From JABSOG01 sp041583135 (GTDB taxonomy: Bacteria > Pseudomonadota > Gammaproteobacteria > Enterobacterales > Alteromonadaceae): a stretch of DNA of 26,015 bases. Positions 7,562 through 15,058 of the stretch are shown here, piece after piece. The notes beneath the pieces are model-generated. The model worked only from the letters and a program-made list of their open reading frames with translations. It made no database searches and was not told the DNA's origin. The stretch lies in contig JBFHGJ010000081.1 in the NCBI GenBank assembly GCA_041583135.1, positions 1-26,015 on the forward strand, given 5' to 3'. The stretch's first letter is position 1; each line of letters starts with the position of its first letter. Both the position numbers and the translations under genes were made by a program.

Positions 7562-7717
7562 CTACATAAACTGGCGAAACTGAGAGATAAGAAACAAACT
7601 CCAACCCAAGACCACCAAACACGACATAAAGAATTTATCGTTACGTAGTTTTCGGATCTCTTTTTGTTTTTCACACACACTTTGTTCGAGATCCTGACAA
7701 TATTTCTCGCTGAGCAT
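7562..7717 (-). CDS. Small single-pass membrane protein, unknown function
   Basis: A 51-residue protein, MLSEKYCQDLEQ to FRQFM. A charged amphipathic helix of about 28 residues (KQKEIRKLRNDK) is followed by one hydrophobic segment (FFMSCLVVLGWSLFLI) and a short tail. I chose this ATG because GGAGGT lies five bases upstream, one of the best ribosome binding sites in the window. The frame is open for 24 more codons upstream, but that extension has no support. I do not recognise a family. It is the last gene of the minus-strand run before the divergent yciB. Confidence 0.6.
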   Translation of the reverse strand: MLSEKYCQDLEQSVCEKQKEIRKLRNDKFFMSCLVVLGWSLFLISQFRQFM

Positions 7718-7903
7718 AATAACCTCCAGCCTGGTACGACGAAAAATTAACAGTGTTTTCAAGATGCATAACCGATACCAGCTATACAACCAAAATCACT
7801 ACCAGATTGATTAAATACAACTTCCTTTTAGGCTATCGACCATACTACAAGATCCTTTATAAGTTAATCTCATTTGCGACATCCTTACACAATTTGTGGC
7901 TGT

Positions 7904-7933
7904 TTTATCTTTTAACAACTGTGTTAAGATAAA
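7904..7933. promoter_or_regulatory. AT-rich inverted repeat upstream of yciB
   Basis: TTTATCTTTTAACA (7904-7917) pairs with TGTTAAGATAAA (7922-7933) with a two-base bulge and an ACTG loop. It ends 37 bases before the yciB ATG, inside the 253-base divergent gap between the small membrane gene and yciB. It could be an operator or a 5' leader hairpin. The rest of the gap shows nothing else clear. Confidence 0.4.
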
Positions 7934-7970
7934 TCCAAGTTCAATTATGATAAAGACACACACCTCCCCT

Positions 7971-8510
7971 ATGAAAGCTTTGATGGAATACGTTCCGCTA
8001 ATCGCATTTTTCATCGTATACAAAACCGTAGATATTTATTGGGCAGCCGGCGCTTTGGTGGTCGGTATGCTATTAATGATGGGCATCCAAGTCGCAATGA
8101 AAGAAGCGATTAAAAAAAGCACCATCGCCATGTTCATCTTCGCCCTGATCATGGCCGTGTTAACCATTGTGTTTCGCGATGAAGCCTTCTTAAAATGGAA
8201 GTTCACCGTGATATACGGCATGTTTGGCGCCGTATTGCTCACCAGCCGCTATGTGGTAGGCAGCAACCTGATCAAAAAGTCCATGGGCGGCAATTTCACC
8301 CTGCCCGATTCGATTTGGGATAGGGTCAACCTTATCTGGTCGGTCTTTTTCTTTTGCTGTGCGGCATTGAACGTCTATATTTTTAATCACTGGTCGCTTG
8401 ACAGTTGGGTCAATTTCAAAGTCTTTGGCGTCATTGGCATGACTTTCGTGCTCATTGTCGCAACCGTATTTTACATCTACCCCCACCTGCCAGAAGAAGA
8501 CAAACAATAG
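7971..8510 (+). CDS. yciB: Inner-membrane protein YciB (septation protein A family)
   Basis: Started at ATG 7971 the protein has 179 residues, the same length as E. coli YciB. It aligns throughout: MKALMEYVPLIAFFIVYKTV at the start, EAFLKWKFTVIYGMFGAVLL in the middle, WVNFKVFGVIGM and a closing HLPEEDK. It is almost all hydrophobic helices, with about five to six membrane spans. The family acts in envelope maintenance and interacts with cell division and elongation proteins. The open frame continues upstream to 7896, but those residues are hydrophilic and do not match the family. No strong ribosome binding site precedes the ATG. The yciA/yciI neighbours seen in other bacteria are not here. 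Confidence 0.93.
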   Translation: MKALMEYVPLIAFFIVYKTVDIYWAAGALVVGMLLMMGIQVAMKEAIKKSTIAMFIFALIMAVLTIVFRDEAFLKWKFTVIYGMFGAVLLTSRYVVGSNLIKKSMGGNFTLPDSIWDRVNLIWSVFFFCCAALNVYIFNHWSLDSWVNFKVFGVIGMTFVLIVATVFYIYPHLPEEDKQ

Positions 8511-8540
8511 GCAACGACACTTGTTGTTTCGGAGATTTGT

Positions 8541-9035
8541 ATGTTGAAGAAGTTATTACTAGTATTGACGGCCACCGCACTGAGCTTTAGTGCTTGGGCA
8601 GATTTCAGTTATGAGGGTAAGGGCAAATTGACCTACCCCACCGGCGCGCAAAAACCGTTTACCTTTGGTTTTGCCTACAAGAAAATCGATTACGGTTATG
8701 CCTTTACCATCGGCACCCACAATATGGAAGTCGAGCAACTACCAAACAAATACACGATTTGGCTCAACTTACGCGATGACACCAACGTCTATATTCAAGA
8801 GTTTGCCAAAGGCTATTTTGAAGGCTTTGAATGGCAACTCGGCGAACACAAAATCAGCTTAAAGAAAAAGCAATTTGAAAAGGACGGCCCGCGTGGCAAT
8901 TATGTGCTGAATATCGATGGCGTTGACCACTTCTTTAAAGGTAAAAACGGTGCCATCGACATCATTTTCAGTAAAAAAGGCATTCGCGCCATTGAAACCT
9001 CTGGCTTTGTCAAAGACATCGGCTTAAAAGAATAG
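8541..9035 (+). CDS. Secreted or periplasmic protein of unknown function
   Basis: A 164-residue protein with a clear signal peptide, MLKKLLLVLTATALSFSAWA, and likely cleavage after AWA. GGAG precedes the ATG at a good distance. The mature part alternates short strands with many aromatic and lysine residues (KPFTFGFAYKKIDYGYAFTI, KGYFEGFEWQLGEHKISLKK) and has no cysteine. It suggests a small beta-rich, basic periplasmic protein. I do not recognise the family. It starts 30 bases after yciB on the same strand and probably shares its transcript. Confidence 0.8.
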   Translation: MLKKLLLVLTATALSFSAWADFSYEGKGKLTYPTGAQKPFTFGFAYKKIDYGYAFTIGTHNMEVEQLPNKYTIWLNLRDDTNVYIQEFAKGYFEGFEWQLGEHKISLKKKQFEKDGPRGNYVLNIDGVDHFFKGKNGAIDIIFSKKGIRAIETSGFVKDIGLKE

Positions 9036-9056
9036 TCGCCGATAGTCATAAATCCG

Positions 9057-9080
9057 CCCGGCAACGCTTAAGTTGCCGGG
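9057..9080. terminator. Probable bidirectional terminator between convergent genes
   Basis: CCCGGCAAC (9057-9065) pairs perfectly with GTTGCCGGG (9072-9080) around GCTTAA. It lies in the 51-base gap between the convergent stops of the secreted protein gene and natB. Neither side has a strong T-tract. Confidence 0.5.
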
Positions 9081-9086
9081 CAAATC

Positions 9087-10304
9087 CTATCTAAAGAGCA
9101 CCGACTCTTTATTAAACCAGCGGATAGAAAAACCAATCACCACGACCGCCAAAACCGCTTGTGAGAGAAAAATCAACGCCACCTGCTGATAATCAACCGT
9201 GCCTTTGACTATCTCCTTAATTGCCAGCGCAACATTCATTACCGGCACCATAGCCGTCGTACTATTTAAGCTGATCCCCGGTACCAAGGCCATGGCAATC
9301 GGCAAAAAGGTCAAGATATTCAAAGGCGCCATATAGTTTTGCGCCTCTTTGAACGAGCGTGCGTAAATAGAGATGGCCAATACCACACTGGCAAAAATAC
9401 AGGCCAGCGGCAACAACAGGGCAAAGATCAATCCCAGATCAAACGCGCCAATAGAACCAAACGCCATTTTAACCGGCGTCAAATCCAACATCGACCCCAT
9501 AATAAATGCCCAAAAGCCCATACTACTGACCGTCAGCAACGCACTTAAAAGCGAAGTGGTTAAAATCGCAGCGAACTTGCCAAGCACCAGCATGGTCCTT
9601 GGCACAGGGGTGAGCAACAAAGTCTCAAGCGTCCCCCGTTCTTTCTCGCCAGCCCCTAAATCAATGGCTGGATACACAGCGCCGACAAGACATAAGGGGA
9701 TCAATAAATAAGGAATGAAACCGCCGACTTTCTCTCCTAAATTCTCACGGGTATCGGCAGTATCGACCTTAACAAGCGTGATAGGATTAATGACCCCGGC
9801 TTGCTGCTCATCACTCAAACCAATTGCCGCAAGCTTGGCTTTGCGCTGCGCTGTTGAATGCTTGTTGACCAGTGCACTGATGCGGCCATATAGCCGATCA
9901 GAAAGCGATGCATCATTGAAGATCACCCGCCAATAACTCCGACTGTTGTTTTGCTGCTGCTCAACATACTCGGCAGGAATGATGATGACCATATCAAAGG
10001 CGCCTTGCTTTATTTCCGCTATCAATTGCGCCTCATCCAACTGTGACGCTTCACTCAGCGTGCTCTCAACCTGTTCGAAACTCTTGTGATAAAACAAATC
10101 TTCGGCAAACTCAGGGGCATATTGCGCACCGACAATAACATAGCGATGAATTTTCTTTTCTTCTTCGAGCTGAGCACTGGCCATTACCCCACCCATCAAC
10201 GCAAAAATCACCGGAAAAATCACCAGCGGCAGCGCAATGACGAAAAACAACGTCTTGCGGTCGCGTACCAGCTCCAGCAACTCCTTTTTATAAACTTGCC
10301 ACAT
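9087..10304 (-). CDS. natB: ABC-2 type transporter permease (NatB family)
   Basis: The 405-residue protein starts MWQVYKKELLELVRDRKTLF, typical of ABC-2 permeases. A first membrane segment (FFVIALPLVIFPVIFALMGG) leads into a large extracytoplasmic domain of about 150 residues. Five more hydrophobic segments follow, with GAGEKERGTLETLLLTPVPR before the third. This layout matches NatB, the membrane half of the NatAB sodium-exporter family, though family members also export other compounds. Its ATG lies 17 bases inside the end of natA, with GGAG ten bases upstream, so translation is probably coupled. The substrate cannot be read from the sequence. Confidence 0.88.
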   Translation of the reverse strand: MWQVYKKELLELVRDRKTLFFVIALPLVIFPVIFALMGGVMASAQLEEEKKIHRYVIVGAQYAPEFAEDLFYHKSFEQVESTLSEASQLDEAQLIAEIKQGAFDMVIIIPAEYVEQQQNNSRSYWRVIFNDASLSDRLYGRISALVNKHSTAQRKAKLAAIGLSDEQQAGVINPITLVKVDTADTRENLGEKVGGFIPYLLIPLCLVGAVYPAIDLGAGEKERGTLETLLLTPVPRTMLVLGKFAAILTTSLLSALLTVSSMGFWAFIMGSMLDLTPVKMAFGSIGAFDLGLIFALLLPLACIFASVVLAISIYARSFKEAQNYMAPLNILTFLPIAMALVPGISLNSTTAMVPVMNVALAIKEIVKGTVDYQQVALIFLSQAVLAVVVIGFSIRWFNKESVLFR

Positions 10305-11124
10305 CTTGGCGCTGCTCCTTTATGTCTTGCTCTAAAGTTGGCGTTATAGACGATGACAGTACATTTAAGAATGCCTGATTGAGGTTATTCGCACCACTGC
10401 TTGCCAAAAGCGTTTCGATGGTGCCGTTAAAACAATCTTTGCCTTGGTCAATGATACAAACCTTATCGCACAACAATTGCACTTCCTCTAAATGATGGGT
10501 TGAAAAGATCACCGGCGTGCCAGCCGCCTTTAACCCTTGAATAAATTGCATCACCGTTTGAGTCGCCATGATATCCAGCCCAGTAGTTGGCTCATCAAGC
10601 ACCACGACCTCAGGGTTATGTACCACCGCTCTGGCAATAGACGTTTTCTGCTTCATCCCGGTAGAAAGATTCTCGGCACGGCGATTGGCGAAACCGTGAA
10701 TGTCCAAAAGTTCGAACAATTCATCGACTTTGTCTTTAAGTTCTACCTCACCCATGCCATGCAGGCGGCCAAAATACTCGACATTTTCACGCGCACTCAA
10801 GCGGCCATATAGCCCAGTAGACCCCGATAAAAAGCCGATTTTCTTACGCGCCAACAATGGCTTTTTGATCACATCGATACCGCCGACAACAATTGCGCCA
10901 TTATCGGGCGACAATGCCGTAGAGAGCATACGTAAGGTCGTAGTTTTACCCGCGCCATTTGGCCCGAGTAACCCTAGTACCTCACCTTTGTCACAACCAA
11001 ACGATACGTCTACCACCGAATGAAAATGGCCATCATATAGTCTAGGGTCGGATTTCTCTGCATCGCTGAGTTTGAACGATTTGGCCAGCTTAAATCGTTT
11101 GGCCAGTTGCGCCACTTCAATCAT
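10288..11124 (-). CDS. natA: ABC transporter ATP-binding protein (NatA family)
   Basis: A 278-residue ATPase with all motifs: Walker A GPNGAGKTT, signature NLSTGMKQK, Walker B VVVLDEPTTGLD and the switch histidine in STHHL. After the first strand there is an insertion (KSFKLSDAEKSDPRLYDG) of the kind seen in NatA-like exporters. It would drive the ABC-2 permease NatB encoded next to it. Its ATG follows the stop codon of the DUF3025 gene with no gap, and it overlaps natB by 17 bases. The operon is headed by asnC, so the exporter may respond to asparagine or nitrogen status. That link is inference from position. Confidence 0.92.
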   Translation of the reverse strand: MIEVAQLAKRFKLAKSFKLSDAEKSDPRLYDGHFHSVVDVSFGCDKGEVLGLLGPNGAGKTTTLRMLSTALSPDNGAIVVGGIDVIKKPLLARKKIGFLSGSTGLYGRLSARENVEYFGRLHGMGEVELKDKVDELFELLDIHGFANRRAENLSTGMKQKTSIARAVVHNPEVVVLDEPTTGLDIMATQTVMQFIQGLKAAGTPVIFSTHHLEEVQLLCDKVCIIDQGKDCFNGTIETLLASSGANNLNQAFLNVLSSSITPTLEQDIKEQRQDVASL

Positions 11125-11946
11125 CTATCGCTTATCTCTGAAATAATCTTTGTTTTGGTAAAATGTCGGGTCTTCATTGTCAGGATACCAACCCGGCACA
11201 CCTAATAGCGGCAATGGCGAGAACGCACTGTTGTCCTTAAGCAAGTCCTGCTCGGTAATGATTTGACATAGCTTGCGGTCAAGATAACTGTATTGCTCCT
11301 TTAATGCAAACTGTGAAAACCCTTGCGGCACATCCACAAAGATCGCCTTGCCCGTTAAGCCGATATAAGGTTTGGTCAACATCTCATAATTGGCATGGCC
11401 GATGGTAAATGCCGATATGTCTCGGCCCCAGCTTGAGCGCTGCTTAACAAAGCCCCAATGCCATTGATGCGCCCTAAACTGCTGCCTGTAACTATCATCT
11501 GTAATGGCAAGGATGACGCCACATTCATCTAACAAGGTGATGGCATTGCGAGTTTTGGTGCGAACCTTCTCACCATGGGCGCTGATATCCAAATGGTGCA
11601 ACTCGTTGAGTTTTGCCTTGGTTTTAGGAAAAAGACACCAAATGAATGCGCCAAACATATCATGCCAGTTGTCTTTACGGGTCGGAATTTGACCGCTTTG
11701 ATAGATCACCGTTTCATATGCCCGGCCATTAAAATCAATGTCGTCTTGATTGACAAAGCGGACCGGTTGACCACTTTGCGTTTTTACGCCCGGTGGCAAC
11801 AACTCACACAATTGCTCGGCACAAGGAAAGTCGCGCAGCTCATAAAAGCCGAACCGCTCGTTTAAATGCTGATAAATACTATTGTTTTCGCAAAACGTCG
11901 TATGCCAGTGTCTATCGGCACTGAACACTCGCTTTTTGTTACTCAT
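11125..11946 (-). CDS. DUF3025 family protein
   Basis: The 273-residue protein carries the features I associate with DUF3025: NWHDMFGAFIWCLFPKTKAK, RNAITLLDECGVILAITDD and, near the end, PLPLLGVPGWYPDNEDPTFY. It has no signal peptide or membrane segment, so it is probably cytoplasmic. The conserved NWHD, histidine and aromatic residues look like an enzyme, but no reaction is known. Its ATG overlaps the asnC stop in the sequence ATGA and its TAG directly abuts the natA ATG. It is therefore translated as part of the asnC-natAB unit. Confidence 0.85.
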   Translation of the reverse strand: MSNKKRVFSADRHWHTTFCENNSIYQHLNERFGFYELRDFPCAEQLCELLPPGVKTQSGQPVRFVNQDDIDFNGRAYETVIYQSGQIPTRKDNWHDMFGAFIWCLFPKTKAKLNELHHLDISAHGEKVRTKTRNAITLLDECGVILAITDDSYRQQFRAHQWHWGFVKQRSSWGRDISAFTIGHANYEMLTKPYIGLTGKAIFVDVPQGFSQFALKEQYSYLDRKLCQIITEQDLLKDNSAFSPLPLLGVPGWYPDNEDPTFYQNKDYFRDKR

Positions 11947-12404
11947 GGATTGACATCTCTTTGAATTGGGTTTTGCAGTGAGATCAACGTCTCTGTCGAT
12001 TGCACCTGCTCTATCGATTGGATCTTATTGATCAACACATGCTGCAACTCATCGATAGAACGGGTCATTAATTTCACAAAAATACTGTACTGGCCGGTAG
12101 TATAATAGGCTTCAACCACTTCATCTATCTTTTCAAGTAACGCCACCACCTCATGATAATACCCTGCGCTTTTAAGGTTGATGCCGATAAAACAGCACAC
12201 ATCAAACCCCAGTTGCTTGGCGCTGATTTGAATTTTGGCCCCTTTGATGATCCCTGCCTGCTTCATTTTTTCCACCCGTACATGAATGGTGCCGGGGCTT
12301 ACGGCAAACCGCTTACCCAGCTCAGCATAGGCGGCTCTGGCATTTTCCATTAAGGCATTGAGTATCTGCCGGTCTAATTTGTCGATTTGATAATTTTCAC
12401 TCAC
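11943..12404 (-). CDS. asnC: Transcriptional regulator AsnC (Lrp/AsnC family)
   Basis: The protein follows E. coli AsnC almost residue for residue: IDKLDRQILNALMENARAAY, the DNA-binding helix region VSPGTIHVRVEKMKQAGII, FDVCCFIGINLKSA, EAYYTTGQYSIFVKLMTRSI, then HVLINKIQSIEQVQSTETL. It has an N-terminal winged helix and a C-terminal RAM ligand domain. E. coli AsnC senses asparagine and controls the asparagine synthetase gene asnA. Here the divergent neighbour is asnB instead. I chose the GTG at 12404 (153 residues), seven bases after GAGG. A TTG one codon earlier is possible. The gene heads a tightly coupled operon with DUF3025, natA and natB. Confidence 0.95.
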   Translation of the reverse strand: MSENYQIDKLDRQILNALMENARAAYAELGKRFAVSPGTIHVRVEKMKQAGIIKGAKIQISAKQLGFDVCCFIGINLKSAGYYHEVVALLEKIDEVVEAYYTTGQYSIFVKLMTRSIDELQHVLINKIQSIEQVQSTETLISLQNPIQRDVNP

Positions 12405-12428
12405 CAATCCACCTCATTTTTAAGGATT

Positions 12429-12445
12429 CAACAATATATTGGTTG
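12429..12445. promoter_or_regulatory. Candidate AsnC operator
   Basis: CAATATATTG (12432-12441) is a perfect 10-bp palindrome flanked by CAA and GTTG. It lies 28 bases upstream of the asnC GTG, in the 159-base divergent control region. AT-rich imperfect palindromes are typical of Lrp/AsnC sites. The assignment rests on position and symmetry only. Confidence 0.4.
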
Positions 12446-12492
12446 TATTTTTGCATTTAAATATCAATTCAACCACTTTTTATTGCTGCTTA

Positions 12493-12522
12493 TTGATAAA
12501 GGCTCAATTTATATTGCATATT
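12493..12522 (+). promoter_or_regulatory. Candidate asnB promoter
   Basis: TTGATA (12493-12498) as -35 and GCATAT or CATATT (12516-12522) as -10, 17-18 bases apart. They place the transcript start roughly 35 bases before the asnB ATG. The ribosome binding site AAGGA (12552-12556) follows. Confidence 0.4.
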
Positions 12523-12563
12523 GTTAAGCAACAGACAACACCGTCACTTTCAAGGATTTAATT

Positions 12564-14231
12564 ATGTGTTCTATCTTCGGCATTTTAGATATCAAAACAG
12601 ACGTAAAACCCTTGCGTCAAACCGCCTTGCAGCTATCACAAAAACTGCGTCACCGTGGCCCGGACTGGTCAGGCGTTTGGCATAACGACAGTGCCATTTT
12701 GGTTCACGAACGCTTGGCCATTGTCAGCCCTGAAAGCGGCGCACAACCGCTCAAAAGCCTTGAAGAAGACCTGATCCTCGCGGTAAACGGTGAGATTTAC
12801 AACCACAAAGCGCTGGAGAAGTCTCTCGAAGAAGATTATCCGTTTCAAACCAAATCCGATTGTGAAGTCATCTTGCCTTTGTATAAGGCTCACGGTAGCC
12901 GCTTTATCGACCGGTTGGAAGGCATGTTCGCCTTCGTGCTGTACGATGCGGTAAAAGACAGTTACTTGGTGGCCAGAGATCACATCGGCATCATCCCCCT
13001 GTACTACGGTTATGATGAAGACGGTCAGTTCTATGTCGCCTCGGAGCTAAAGGCCCTGACACCGGTGTGTAAACAAATTGTCGAATTTCCTCCCGGCCAC
13101 TACCTCGACAGCCAAGACGGACAAATCAAGCGTTACTATCAGCGCGCTTGGCGAGATTATGATACGGTCAAAGGCTCCAACATCACCAAACAGGATGTCA
13201 AAGTGGCCTTAGAAGACGCCGTGCGTTCACATCTGATGTCAGATGTCCCCTATGGCGTATTGCTCTCAGGTGGCTTAGATTCAAGCTTGATCTCCGCCAT
13301 CGCGCAAAAGCACTCTGCCAGACGGGTGGAAGATGAAGGTAAAAGCAAAGCCTGGTGGCCACAACTGCATTCATTTGCCGTGGGCTTGGAAGGTTCGCCA
13401 GACTTGGTAGCAGCGCAAAAAGTGGCAGATAAAATCGGCACCATCCATCATCAATTGCACTTTACCGTACAAGAAGGACTAGACGCCATTCGCGATGTGA
13501 TCTATCACTTGGAAACCTATGACGTGACCACCGTCAGAGCCTCTACGCCAATGTACCTGATGGCTCGGCAAATCAAAGCCATGGGCATTAAGATGGTACT
13601 GTCGGGTGAAGGTGCCGATGAAGTCTTCGGTGGCTACCTCTACTTCCATAAAGCGCCCGATGCCAAAGAGTTTCACGAAGAAACCATCCGTAAGGTAGAC
13701 AGGCTCCATATGTTCGACTGCCTGCGCGCCAATAAATCCATGTCCGCTTGGGGTATCGAAGCACGGGTGCCGTTCTTAGACAAAGCCTTCTTAGATGTCG
13801 CCATGCAGTTGGACCCAAGCGAAAAAATGTGTGGTAGCAACGGTAAGATTGAAAAACAAGTGCTGCGCGAAGTGTTCGACGGCTATTTGCCTGAAGAAGT
13901 GTTGTGGCGGCAAAAAGAGCAATTCTCCGATGGCGTCGGCTACTCATGGATAGATTCGATTAAAGATTTTGCCGAGCAGGAGATCTCGGACCAACTGATG
14001 GAAGCCAGACATTTCCGCTTCCCGTACAACACCCCACAAACCAAAGAGGCGTATCTGTTTCGTTCGATTTTTGAAGAACACTTTCCACAAGAGGCCGCAC
14101 TCAAATGTGTCCCCGGCGGTAAATCGGTTGCCTGCTCTACCCCGGAAGCCTTGGCATGGGATAAAGCCCTTGAAGCGACCATTGACCCTTCCGGCCGCGC
14201 CGTTGGCGGCGTCCACGCCAGTGCTTACTAA
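12564..14231 (+). CDS. asnB: Asparagine synthase B (glutamine-hydrolysing)
   Basis: The enzyme makes asparagine from aspartate, glutamine and ATP. It has 555 residues, against 554 in E. coli AsnB. It begins MCSIFGILD, so Cys2 is the glutaminase nucleophile, followed by LRHRGPDWSG and AVNGEIYNH. The synthetase half has the ATP pyrophosphatase loop SGGLDSS (235-241), LSGEGADEVFGGY and ARVPFLDKAF. AAGGA precedes the ATG by seven bases. The gene diverges from asnC and ends in a strong terminator, so it is a single-gene transcript probably controlled by AsnC and asparagine. In this class glutamine is the nitrogen donor, unlike the ammonia-using AsnA that AsnC controls in E. coli. Confidence 0.98.
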   Translation: MCSIFGILDIKTDVKPLRQTALQLSQKLRHRGPDWSGVWHNDSAILVHERLAIVSPESGAQPLKSLEEDLILAVNGEIYNHKALEKSLEEDYPFQTKSDCEVILPLYKAHGSRFIDRLEGMFAFVLYDAVKDSYLVARDHIGIIPLYYGYDEDGQFYVASELKALTPVCKQIVEFPPGHYLDSQDGQIKRYYQRAWRDYDTVKGSNITKQDVKVALEDAVRSHLMSDVPYGVLLSGGLDSSLISAIAQKHSARRVEDEGKSKAWWPQLHSFAVGLEGSPDLVAAQKVADKIGTIHHQLHFTVQEGLDAIRDVIYHLETYDVTTVRASTPMYLMARQIKAMGIKMVLSGEGADEVFGGYLYFHKAPDAKEFHEETIRKVDRLHMFDCLRANKSMSAWGIEARVPFLDKAFLDVAMQLDPSEKMCGSNGKIEKQVLREVFDGYLPEEVLWRQKEQFSDGVGYSWIDSIKDFAEQEISDQLMEARHFRFPYNTPQTKEAYLFRSIFEEHFPQEAALKCVPGGKSVACSTPEALAWDKALEATIDPSGRAVGGVHASAY

Positions 14232-14259
14232 TCCGCTTGCTAACCCTTGGTTTAAACCC

Positions 14260-14286
14260 AACAAAGGCGCTTTAAGCGCCTTTGTT
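14260..14286. terminator. Terminator shared by asnB and the porin-like gene
   Basis: AACAAAGGCGC (14260-14270) pairs perfectly with GCGCCTTTGTT (14276-14286), followed by GTTTATC. It lies between convergent genes and the arms give T-rich ends on both strands. The arm sequence is the same as in the purF terminator. Confidence 0.85.
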
Positions 14287-14310
14287 GTTTATCTCAAACC
14301 GGTCTAGACG

Positions 14311-14931
14311 CTAAAATGCGCCGCTAATACCGGCATAAAACTGACTGTCATTGTCTTCTTTATCAGAGGCAGCCACAAACAGGGAGTAATGTTCGTTAAT
14401 GGTGTAGGTCAGCTTCACCTGAGTATCTACCCAGTCGCGCCACGTATTGTCTTCAAGACCGGCATGTAACTCAAGCGCCCAATCTTGGTTCAACTCAAAG
14501 TTGGCGTTGAGTTCAACGTAATCATAATCGTCTTCACCACGATGATAGGTGGTACTTAAGAATCGCCAACCAAGCGTCACATGGGCCTCATTGGCCTCGA
14601 CACTTTGATTGGGATAACGATAGGTAATAAACCCGAGATCATAGAAAAAATCATTACTCAGCTCACCACCATAACCGACATATAAATCATACTCGGTTCC
14701 CAGCGCCTCGTCGGTTCCCCCCCAGACACCGCCATAAAAGCCGCCGTAGCTGACATCAAAACTGCCTTGAGCCGATAAATCGCTATTGAGCAACCAACCG
14801 CGCCAAACATACTTACTCACCATTGACAGATTGGTGTTATACACTACCTCATTGGCATTAGCGCTTAATGGTGCTGCGCCACCGGCCAACATGGCCGCTA
14901 AAACTAAACCCTGTACTGTTTTGTTCTTCAT
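14311..14931 (-). CDS. TorF-like putative outer-membrane porin
   Basis: A 206-residue exported protein. The signal peptide MKNKTVQGLVLAAMLAGGAA ends near ANA. The mature protein begins NEVVYNTNLSMVSKYVWRGW and continues with alternating aromatic beta strands (YDLYVGYGGELSNDFFYDLG, GWRFLSTTYHRGEDDYDY), ending in phenylalanine (AGISGAF) as outer-membrane barrels do. SKYVWRG followed by repeated beta strands is characteristic of the TorF/Gcw_chp family of putative porins. The transported compound is unknown. GAGG lies a good distance before the ATG. It stands alone on the minus strand, convergent with asnB. Confidence 0.8.
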   Translation of the reverse strand: MKNKTVQGLVLAAMLAGGAAPLSANANEVVYNTNLSMVSKYVWRGWLLNSDLSAQGSFDVSYGGFYGGVWGGTDEALGTEYDLYVGYGGELSNDFFYDLGFITYRYPNQSVEANEAHVTLGWRFLSTTYHRGEDDYDYVELNANFELNQDWALELHAGLEDNTWRDWVDTQVKLTYTINEHYSLFVAASDKEDNDSQFYAGISGAF

Positions 14932-15058
14932 ATTATTTCCTCAGATTGAATATGCCCAAACCACCGCTAAGTGATTGAGCATTACTACTTTTTCAATGAC
15001 ATCAATACAGTTTTAGCGCATAACTGACCAACCCGTCAAATTTTCCATTTCGGTAACA

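Noticed and set aside
9373..9711. Open frame of 112 codons on the plus strand inside natB.
   Set aside because: It is opposite a clearly conserved ABC-2 permease, and its composition (Asn/Lys/Pro) is that of an antisense frame.
14260..14286. The same AACAAAGGCGC arm in the asnB and purF terminators, as a possible mobile repeat.
   Set aside because: The similarity stops at the hairpin, and this GGCGC/GCGCC stem with AAA/TTT ends is a common terminator form in these bacteria.
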